This document shows, piece after piece, positions 55,753 to 64,000 of a DNA stretch of 64,000 bases. The position numbers and the translations under genes were made by a program. The DNA is from Porites lobata (lineage: Eukaryota > Cnidaria > Anthozoa > Scleractinia > Poritidae). Position 1 is the stretch's first letter. Every line of letters starts with the position of its first letter. Location of the stretch: contig CALNXK010000099.1 in the NCBI GenBank assembly GCA_942486035.1, positions 947,501 to 1,011,500 of the forward strand, read 5' to 3'. Under the pieces are notes generated by a model. The model saw nothing but the letters and a program-made list of their open reading frames with translations. It did no database searches and was not told the DNA's origin.

Positions 55753-56959
55753 GTAATTCGTCCACCATGTTCCTATTCTTCTTTCCTCCCAGGAATCAGT
55801 GAATTTCTAATTTTTGATCCAGTCTACAACTTCTCCCAAGTGAACGGTCAGTTGGTGGTGCAACGTGAGGGAGTCTACCATGTCTTTGCCCAAGTTTTTT
55901 TGAAAATTATCCAGACGCTCCGTCAATCTACCATAACAGAGTGGAGCTTACTATCAATGAAAAACCCATAGCGGTGATGCAAACACCCATCGGCAACCAA
56001 GCTGATTATGGTTCAGAATCCTCCGGTGTAGTTGTGAAGCTGAAAGTAGGTGATCTCATCGGCTTGAAGACCGTGTACCGAAGTTCCATCTGGTTGACAA
56101 AACATCATACCTTCTTTGGCGCTTATAGCATCAATTTCTGATATTATAGATAAGACGCCTAAAGTCAGGCTATAGTTATTACTTAATGAACAAAGCTATG
56201 TTGTTCTTATAAACAACCCTTTTCCTTAGAAACGAAAATAGATTTGAAGTAGTACTGGAGTATAATCCATTGTGAGATGGTTAAAATAAAAAGGTCATTT
56301 ACTGAACATAAGTCAACATGTGTTATCGTTTTCTTTTCACGGCTATCTCCTTTCGAATTCTGGAAATTTCAAAGTCAGGGTCTGAATGGGGCGGAGGGCG
56401 GGGCGTTCACAAGTCGGCTGTTGGTAAAAATTTTATTACTTTGTCGGAAATTTTCGATAGTTGTCGGTTGTCGGTAAATCTCGGTTAATGATTGACAAAA
56501 CATGTTAATAATTCATATTCGTTATTTAATTCACACATTTTAATAAGGGAGGGAATATTAGAGAACTTACGAAGAGGGGGGAGGGGTGCGAAGTACAAAA
56601 AAAATTTTTGCGCAAGGGAAAGTTCAATGGAAAAAAATTCATGCACGCCAATTAAACCTAAAAAATATCCATGCTATGGCCTTAAAAAAATTCATTCAAG
56701 GAATTTGACAACGACAAAATTCCTGCTGCTCGAAAAAATCCCCCCGACCCCTTCATACCTTTTCTAATGGTCCTACCCTATACTCTATACAAGTAAAAAA
56801 AAACTTTTTCATTCATCGTCAATTCATTATTTGATTGCAATGGAACCTCAAGCTACGCGATGGTCTATTACACCTTTGTTTGCAAAGGCTGATAAAATAA
56901 CTAATCTTTCTATACTGTATTTGTTTTCATTCGGATGACCATGACTTCTCCCATGATGC

Positions 56960-57230
56960 CGGCCGTTACTTACGTTCTGTGAGTTCGGAGGTGGCTGAGG
57001 AGACTAATCAGAGCACGAAAGAGTCTGCACAAGGTGAAGCACATGATGTCAGCAGAGGTCGATAAGGTGCTGCATGACTAAGCGGGATTTACGCATTAGA
57101 TGTTTTCCCTTTGTACGCTTTCTAACTACTGGCTCAGCAGCCTCGCTGATGAGGCTGCGCCACTCTGATCTGTCTAGAGTCATGATTAGTTCTTTCCAGT
57201 TCAAAACACCAGCGAAGTAGTCATGAGAGT
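56960..57230 (-). pseudogene. LINE 3'-end remnant, inverted copy
   Basis: Inverted counterpart of 23661-23915 and 43141-43395. On the minus strand NWKELIMTLDRSEWRSLI is visible. Homology to the duplicated segments runs from about 56810 to 57320. Confidence 0.45.
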
Positions 57231-57360
57231 ATAAGTGATCAAGTGACCGTAATATAGGTCGGATTTCAGTACTCAAAGGGTTTAATACGCAGGTCAAAGG
57301 TGTGTTCGGAGAATATGAATTATTGGCAATTATCTCTCACTTACGAAAGCCGAGGAGGGT

Positions 57361-57435
57361 CTTCCGACTTCCGACTTCCGCCTTCCGACTTCCGACTTTC
57401 AACTTCCGACTTCTGATTTCCGACTTCCAACTTCC
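57361..57435 (+). repeat. CTTCCGA microsatellite
   Basis: About ten imperfect tandem copies of the heptamer CTTCCGA, with variants CTTTCAA and CTTCTGA toward the right end. Confidence 0.85.
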
Positions 57436-57439
57436 TTAG

Positions 57440-58935
57440 CAATGAAAGGCGGTGGTAGGCCTGCACGTTATGCTAAAATGCTGCTTGTTCCAAATACGTT
57501 TTTCTTTCCTTCTGCTGGGTAGATTATGCTCTAGAAGGTTCTGGTTAAGCCGCCTATTTCACATTGAGAGGTCATGGTACACATATCGATTTTAGGATTT
57601 TCTCAGTGATGCAAGAGCACATTCTTTAAACTTTTTATTACGGCCGAGTAAGGGCTCTATTTTTCTCCGAAGTGCCTTTTGGACCTCAATAACTATGTGA
57701 TTGTTTTTTGTCAACGTAGTAAAAAAATCAGATTTCAACATCTTTTGTCAAGAAGAAAATGCTAACTTTTACCTAAGGTAGTGCGTGACTGACAGGCATG
57801 CAAAATTAGTATCCCTTCTTTCTGAAAATAAAATAAAACGAGAAACAAATGATGTTGCGAACAACGCATTGCCTGTTCAAAACAAAGTTTCCATAAAATT
57901 TCAAAAGGAGAAAAAAATCAATAAAAGAAGGCGGAGCTGCTCGAGACGTCGTTGCGTGACATTGTTACTCTAACTGTTAGTTTATGACTTCCTCGCACGA
58001 GTCGAAGTGTATCCCGTTCGCAAAAAACCTCCTTCAAAATAAAATTTCAAGGAAAATGTAACTACTTATTATAGATATACCAGAGGCGAGTTTAAGATGA
58101 TACAGATAGATGCTAATACAAGGAAGTGAGGAAAAAAAACAGAGACATGGGATATAGTTCACATAATAGTCCGGCGCTTTAAATAACGCTTCTTCGAGTT
58201 CGTCTTTTTTTATTTATTAATTTTTTTGTGAACGGTTAATTACTCTGATATTTTAACATAAACTTTATCAAAAAACGTTTTCTTGCTTCGTGATGTTTCC
58301 GAACATCACATACTGACCCTGAACTGAAACAAAACCGGCTGCCGCAACATTTCTTTACAAATTTGACTTATGCAAATTTGACCTTTTGCCACTGGTGGTC
58401 ACGAAACTGTTTATTTTGTAAAGACGAATCTGGAGTACCCAGATTTTTTATTTCATATTCTGTTAATACAAGAGCTGAACTTTGTCCTAGTATACATTTT
58501 GACAAGGTATGACACATACCAAGGTGAGTTTTTTGCCTCTGAAGTTGCTCATTTTTTACCCATTTTAAAAAGTGCGCTTGGTGGTAGTTTTTAAAAAACC
58601 GTAAAAAATTCCAAATTGTGTTTATGGTTTAAAACATACCATGGATAGAAAGAAAAGATAAAATGCTTTTAAACAAAAATATTTATGTTTTATAGCTTTT
58701 AATCTTGCCTCGGTACCGACGCGATAAAGTAGACCATTTTTACTCTAATTTTTGCATAATTAATTGAGTAAAAACCGCTATTTTCGTTTTTCCTCATTTT
58801 CTCGAACACTATAGATTCTTGAAAGTTAAAAATATTTTTTGCGAAGATAGCTCCCCAAAGGGGTTTTTCTGTCCAATTATCACAATTTTCGATTTTTTTA
58901 GCCTGGCCAGCGATTCTCGATATTTACAATCATGG
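57440..58935. other. Region with no gene seen
   Basis: AT-rich single-copy sequence. The frame at 57785-57973 is basic and short, without splice or family support. Nothing else is supported. Confidence 0.3.
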
Positions 58936-58939
58936 GCTC

Positions 58940-59011
58940 TTGAATACTAAAATACGTTTAACAATGCTATGTTTAAGTGCTTTTGAACTATATTCTCGTT
59001 GGGTGCCCCTG
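58940..59011 (+). mobile_element. CAGGGGCACCC element, right-end fragment
   Basis: Only the last 70 or so bases of the family are left, ending GTTGGGTGCCCCTG. Confidence 0.6.
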
Positions 59012-59109
59012 TTGAAACAACAATTTATGAAAAGCGGCCAAAAGTGCAACTACAACGTAAGTAATGCCGGTGTGTCTCTCGATCGCCCAGCGATCCGTTC
59101 TCATTCAGC

Positions 59110-59817
59110 CTTGCGATCTTCGACTAATCACCACAGAAAACGTTGATGTTAAATGTGCAGCCTTCAAACTTGTCAATATGCGCTCCGACAAAAATTGCCT
59201 GAGGCTGGATTTGTTGGACTGTGAAGACATTTTGCTGTGTTGTAGTGGAGGTACTGACTTGGTTTTCTTCGGACTAAGCGGATGTACCTGGCTCACGATT
59301 CATGATAGCAGAAATTTCTCGCTGTCGCTTCAGAGATGCTGAATGGTAGCTGTCGAGGCTTTTCAAATTTTTTGACCGCTTAGCTGTTCAATGAAGTTTG
59401 GCTGAACGTCTGCTTCGAGAAGTCGTCCAACACTGGTCTTTCCAACGGAGAGATTAGAAACCTTCTTCTTGTTTGTGTCATCGAGTTTGGCTGCAGCAAA
59501 CGCGTCTTTGTAGTCGGCTCGTACTCAGTGCCATTTGTTTTACGAACGGAGATGAAAAATTTGGACAAGAGAAGGTCGAGCTCATTGGCAGGTATATTTT
59601 CAATTGCTCTAGACCCTTTCAGTGACTCACAAAATTTCTTCCATGCGTTTAAATCGCTCTTAGTCTTGTATTGAGTGTTTTTTTTATTTCTGCTCCTGCA
59701 AAAATGTCTCAATTTCGACTTCATCTTTGCTCGTAAGTTCCTCGGGAAGACTCAAATTTGCCAGCGTTTGCTCGTTTTCTTTACCTGCTTCCTCGTGAAG
59801 GTCCACTGATTCTTCCA
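59110..59817 (-). pseudogene. Crypton/KIAA1958-like recombinase, internally deleted
   Basis: Read on the minus strand, an ATG at 59817 starts an acidic N-terminus. After one frameshift in an A run near 59685 it continues NTQYKTKSDLNAWKKF, then NELDLLLSKFFISVRKTNG, the SAM-like N-terminal motif of Crypton-derived KIAA1958/ZMYM-type proteins. Near 59345-59390, in other frames, come FIEQLSGQK and NLKSLDSYHSASLKRQREIS, the end of a tyrosine recombinase with its Tyr. The C-terminal tail GAHIDKFEGCTFNI follows at about 59150-59195. The core with the R-H-R residues is absent between the two parts, and the usual LSGH His reads Gln. It is a dead deletion derivative. Confidence 0.6.
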
Positions 59818-60174
59818 TTTAGTATTATCAACAGGAACAAGCCAATTTTTTCACATTCTATGTTTGTAACTTTTTGAGGACAGCTGTTACAACAAGATCG
59901 GCCTGGATGCCGGTCTAGATGGGAAAATCTAGACCGCGGTCAAGATCGATTTTAGCCAATAAAATTCTTGGATTTGTTTGTTTCCAGTCCTTTTGAGACA
60001 CGGCCATATAAATATGTGATATTAAAGTAATACAGCACGTATATAAAAGTACTGATACTAAGTGAAAGTAGATTATGATTTGTACTATAAAGATACTGGT
60101 TCAGTTAATAAAGGCGTGGTCGGCAATGTGGTGTAGTCATGAGACAAGGAGATACTCCCAATTCAACAATTTAA

Positions 60175-60897
60175 GGTCTCGGTAAAGGAAAACGAGGTGC
60201 CCACAGAAAAAAATTCTAGTCGCGCGAGTATTTTCGCTACAAAGGCAAGTTATATATCAAATTAAAGCTAAAAGACTAAATTACCTTATGAAAGATTTTA
60301 TTTCATCGAATTTCAAAAGGCGCTTAAGTTTTTTGCTCTCGAACTCAGAGGTATCGAGTTTACTGCTGAAGCTCCAGCCCTTTCGCGTTGTTAAATATTC
60401 ACTTCCTTTTTATTGCATCTGATTGACAGATAAAAGACCTAAAAAAGGGTGTGAGGAAATTTGCGTATGTCTCGTATTAGCGGAATTATTGCATTTCAAA
60501 CTAAAAAGTCGAATCTCGAGCGCGATTTACGCAAAGAAACTGGCATAAAATGAGTTACAAAGGGAAATCGGAAAATTCCTCACACCCTTTTTGAGTCTTA
60601 TATATCATTATCCATCATATCTGAAAGTTTCAAAGCGATAGCTTAAAACCTGTCCCGACTGGAGGTCGGAGAATTTTGATTTTTGCGTCTAAAATAGAGT
60701 GAGAGAAAATCAGCTCTAAAGATTTAGCGCGAGGTCCACGCTTGGCTGGTTAGCTCAGAAAAGGCTCATTTTAGAAGGGTTAAAAAGCACTTTCTGATTT
60801 TCTTTTTCTTCCAAAATAAAATTTAGGACCCACTCATGCCAAAAATCCCAAAAAAACAAAATCGAGCAATGTACTAAAATTTTCATTTACCGAGACC
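60175..60897. mobile_element. 723-bp TTAA-flanked element
   Basis: GGTCTCGGTAAA at the left is mirrored by TTTACCGAGACC at the right, with TTAA immediately outside both (60171-60174 and 60898-60901). TTAA duplication fits piggyBac or Kolobok-type elements. Inside, AAAAAGGGTGTGAGGAA and TTCCTCACACCCTTTTT form a second inverted pair. There is no coding sequence. Confidence 0.7.
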
Positions 60898-61075
60898 TTA
60901 AGCGTTCGGCATGGAAACCTTAGCTTTCGTTTTGAGCAAGGATTTGACCAAAGGAGACATCCAGTGTAGATCCCGCGTAGACACAGAGACCGTTCGCTGA
61001 GGCATATAGTTATTCAAATGCCTATAAATAACGGCTTCGAGTAGGCTCTACCGCTTGATCCAGGTTGTTAGCAGA

Positions 61076-61473
61076 CAGGGGTACCCAACGGCAATTTTCG
61101 GGAAAATATCTGTTCGGAAGACGATTTTAGATCTAGAATTTTCGGAGCTTTGGTGTAAAAGTTCTTGCTTGCCTACCTCTCCTAGGATTTTCGAACATCT
61201 ACAAAATGGTATAATTACCCATTTTTAACGGATTTTGACCCTAAAAAAAGGCCACCTAGAATTTTCGGGAGCCTTTTCCTGGCTGAAATTTTCGAGAAGG
61301 TAAGTTTTTATCCCTATAATTTTCGGATCACTAGACTTTTAGCTAGGAAATCCGAACAGATGAAAAGTTTTTAGGGGATAAAAATATGCCTATATCTACC
61401 GTTTGAATATTAAAATACGTTCAACAATGTTATGTTAAGTTGTTTTGAACTATATCCTCGTTGGGTGCCCTTG
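61076..61473 (+). mobile_element. CAGGGGCACCC inverted-repeat element, copy d
   Basis: 398 bp. The left end is CAGGGGTACCCAACGG and the right end CGTTGGGTGCCCTTG, each with one substitution. The flanks AGCAGA and AGCATA may be a mutated 6-bp target duplication. Confidence 0.7.
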
Positions 61474-61569
61474 AGCATACAGAACTCGATCCCAATTTTC
61501 CTTCTCGAGAGCTTGATAGAATGCAATCTTTCAATGTGCGAGGCGATCGCGAATCAAAACTTTGCGGCG

Positions 61570-61820
61570 AATAGGTTTAACTTAAGATCCCGCTGGCTGG
61601 CAAAATAACCACGGAATGGTCAGTCTTGATTAGCATATCCAAAGAATAGCAATTGCCAAAGAGGTCTTTGCGATTGGTTAAAACGTTATCTAAGCACGAT
61701 TTCCCCCTTGTTAGAAAATTAGCGAGAGCGTGCCAACCAGATAATTGCTACAATTAATTGGGTAAGGTCCATTTTGTTAACATCGCCACCACAGACAATG
61801 ACCGTGTCAGGGTGAGAGTA
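61570..61820 (-). pseudogene. LINE endonuclease fragment
   Basis: On the minus strand, PDTVIVCGGDVNKMDL and, in a shifted frame, [16 protein letters not shown] followed by [13 protein letters not shown]. These match the GDFN, LD.v.tN and SDH..v motifs of the apurinic-like endonuclease of LINE ORF2. At least one frameshift and a stop separate them. Confidence 0.6.
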
Positions 61821-62926
61821 AAGGAAAATGATTACAAGTGCTGTCAACTCTTACCTTACTCACTTGACGAACTTCAAGGGGGCCTATTCTCTATTAGAAC
61901 ACTCCCTGCCAGTCTCGGCAAAAGGCCAGTATTATAATTTTCATCTCATAAAAACAGTCTGTATTCAAGATTTTTTCAAAAGAAAGGCCTGATTCCATTG
62001 TTTAAAGACAAATAAAGAAAGGCAGTACGATAAGTGACAAAGTTTAATAGAAATAGCTACTGGAACAGCAACAAAATAGAAAATAGGTTCAATCAACATG
62101 TCAGAGCTATTTGTTTACTGATGGTTTTTGCCCATGAATATGTATTTCTGTCTTAATCGTTTGTTTGTCAACGATAGTTAACGCTGTGGTAGCCTCCAGG
62201 CCTAACTAAAATAGACTCTGCAGCCTTTTATCCCGGAAAATAACAAAGCGTTCAATCTGCTGAGGTTCATTTGAAATGTTACACATAGGCCGAATTGATC
62301 CAGAGACTAACTGACACAGACTATTGGAGTAGAAAGGATTATCAATAGAAAAAAATATTCGACTGGCCTCCGAAATCCCCCTCAGATAAGGCACTTTAGC
62401 ATTTTAGTCTGTTTTATGTCGTAAAAAATGTTAAAAGTTCAACTTCTGTGCTCACCCAAGTGTCAACTATTAAAAGATCTTGCTTCCACAGTCGGCCTTA
62501 GATCTAAACATTTCAGTGGTTACATAAACAAAACGTATTTACTCGGCTGTTCAAACTGTCTGTTCAAACTCAAAAGATAATTTAAACTGCCAAGCAGGAA
62601 AAAGTCACGATTCTCATTTAAATGCCACCGTAAAGCACCTTGATTGGATATTCCAAGCTTTATTAGCCTCGTAGCTAACCTCAGTCGTATATCAGAAGCT
62701 CTTTCTCATACCTGTTTTACCTCTCGTCTCGAAAACAATCGCATTTGAGCCATTTTTAAAAGTACGGAAATTTTAAACGTGAAAACATTTTCAATGATGA
62801 CTTTGTAAAAAGAGTTTACTAGTAAGACGGCATAAATCCTGTTAATGGCTTGACCGACAAACCTAACATTCATTTTTTGCATCCCCAGATACAAGTTCTC
62901 AGTTTTGAGTGCGACGAGTGTAAATC

Positions 62927-64000
62927 ATGTTGCGACAAGCCGCTGTTTTCCTCTGTTTACTTCTGGCTGGATTGGCGGTAGCTCAGGTAGATAAGATCCA
63001 GATTTTTGTTCTAATGGGTGTTGGTAGTAAAGGGAAATGGAAGTGGAGAATTGGAAGTGAAAGATGTCTACTCAGGTCGAGATTTTGTAAATTGAAGCGT
63101 TAGCGGTGATTCAAGTCCGGTGGGTTCTTATAAAACATTAAGAAATAAAGAAACTTGTTTCGTCTAATTTGTATGAAATAATTAGCCTGTGTAGCAGGCG
63201 TTTTTTTCCGAGCAAAAACAATTTGTTTTGCTCCCTTCCTTTCCCCCTCATCACACACCGCGCTGGTCTCTCTTACACAGTTCTTGTACAACTCCGCCCG
63301 GTTAAATAAGGACTGCATTATGCAGACAATCAATTATAAACTCCAAGAAATAAGAAACTGGGGGCACTGAAAAAAAGAAGTAATCTGATAAATGGAACCT
63401 ACACATTTGAAATGTCAGATGATGTAAGGCTAAACAGTTAACAACTTTACTTTTGACACGAATCCGCCTGCAGTTTGACATATGATCACATATCGACATA
63501 TTGGAAAGCTTTTGAAACCTCGCAAAATGCATACACATACACTGTTAGCCATTACGACACCAAAAGGAGGATGATGAGGTTGTCGCTATATTCAGATCTC
63601 TCTTTACAGATAACCCACCCAGCTCAGACTGAAAGGTTGCCCACACCACCAGGGTCTAACTCCCCTACTCTTTTCGAATAGTTGTGTGGGTTCGTTTACG
63701 CCCCACAAGAACTATACAATTGAAAGTGCTGTGAGACTGGAGCTACGGTTTGCGGTCCTTATCCGAGAAGACTAGAAAAGCTAACCTTTTGCACATGTCA
63801 TTACAAAGGCGAAACTTTCTTGTCAGACCCTGAGTGTCGGTGTGGCCGTGATTTCAGTGAACCCGCGACTTCCCGCTCAGCATACCGGCACTCTCCCGAC
63901 TGAGCTAACAAGGCGGCAGTAAGGCAACTATGTTTCATCAATATTTTCATTGTCTTCCTAGAAACCCTACGGAATGTTGAAAGGATCTTTAACGGGAAGC
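62927..64000 (+). CDS. Secreted TNF-homology ligand, copy C (partial, runs off the end)
   Basis: Exon 1 (62927-62986) encodes a 20-residue signal peptide MLRQAAVFLCLLLAGLAVAQ, one Ala longer than copies A and B, with a GTAGAT donor in phase 0. Exon 2 starts at 63962 after the acceptor tcttccta-g and reads KPYGMLKGSLTGS to the window edge. The TNF domain exon is outside. The linker differs from copy A after KPYGML, so this is a diverged paralogue. No breaks are seen in what is visible. A SINE lies in intron 1 as in A and B. Confidence 0.7.
63546..63919 (-). mobile_element. tRNA-derived SINE in intron 1 of TNF-like copy C
   Basis: Uninterrupted copy, with the minus-strand head TTAGCTCAGTCGGGAGAGTG and the same position relative to exon 2 as in copies A and B. 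Confidence 0.7.

Larger units (their letters stand above)
52922..56141 (+). pseudogene. TNF-homology ligand, copy B (broken exon 3)
   Basis: Exon 1 (52922-52978, signal peptide MLRRAVFLCLLLAGMAVAQ) and exon 2 (55185-55245, start NAYGMLQG) are intact with the same phases as copy A. Exon 3 (55753-56141) has lost 9 bp and then about 83 bp after its first codons, which removes the N-terminal part of the TNF domain and shifts the frame into a TGA. A second shift is a missing T in the run near 55901. The last 66 codons (from 55941, ending TFFGAYSINF) remain open. As drawn it cannot make a full TNF domain. It could still give a transcript or a short secreted peptide, which the sequence cannot exclude. 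Confidence 0.75.
50961..56540 (+). repeat. Right arm of large inverted duplication
   Basis: Inverted counterpart of 43855-48425. It is about 1 kb longer, partly because of TA-flanked elements at 53790-54338 and 54436-54808 that are absent from the left arm, and extra sequence around 55380-55670. Confidence 0.8.
61850..64000 (+). repeat. Third copy of the TNF-like gene region
   Basis: Direct homology to 51838-55240 of the right arm, without the two TA-flanked insertions. It is more diverged from A and B in places and continues past the window end. Confidence 0.75.

Overview
The window looks like nuclear DNA of an animal, most plausibly an anthozoan cnidarian such as a reef coral or anemone. 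It is AT-rich and intron-rich, has no operons, and its genes and repeats fit that group: CTHRC1-type collagen-repeat proteins, TNF-homology ligands, KIAA1958/Crypton-like sequences, tRNA-derived SINEs, jockey-like LINE remnants and many short inverted-repeat elements. The phylum is an inference from gene content. I cannot name a genus.

The layout is dominated by duplication. Positions 1-24114 and about 29234-43601 are two nearly identical copies in the same orientation. Each carries the last exon of an unidentified gene (frameshifted in copy 1, open in copy 2), a complete three-exon CTHRC1-like gene, the same set of small transposons, a jockey-like reverse transcriptase remnant, a SINE and a LINE 3' end. 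Most of the length difference is a 9947-bp insertion (3274-13220) in intron 1 of the first CTHRC1 copy. It has the signs of a CACTA/EnSpm transposon: CACTGG termini, a 3-bp TAT target duplication, and dense subterminal GCAAAT/ATTTGC repeats. The second CTHRC1 copy preserves the matching empty site. Between the two copies (24115-29233) lie a diverged third remnant of the CTHRC1 3' end and several inverted-repeat elements.

The cargo of the CACTA-like element is the most unusual content. On the plus strand is a spliced but truncated protein kinase (glycine loop, HRD and DFG motifs readable across phase-compatible exons). Head to head with it, on the minus strand, is a second spliced gene of unknown function. 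No transposase was recognised inside. The arrangement suggests that a host locus with a bidirectional promoter was captured.

From about 43.9 to 56.5 kb is a large inverted duplication with a 2.5-kb spacer. Each arm holds a gene for a short secreted TNF-homology protein: an intact 199-residue copy on the minus strand (44349-46431) and a broken copy on the plus strand (52922-56141). A third copy begins at 62927 and runs off the window end. The three share exon phases and a SINE in intron 1. The interval 56.8-61.8 kb holds only transposon remnants: a LINE 3' end, an internally deleted Crypton-like recombinase, a TTAA-flanked element and a LINE endonuclease fragment.

The CTHRC1-like and TNF-like products are predicted to be secreted. 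Nothing in the sequence shows that they act together.
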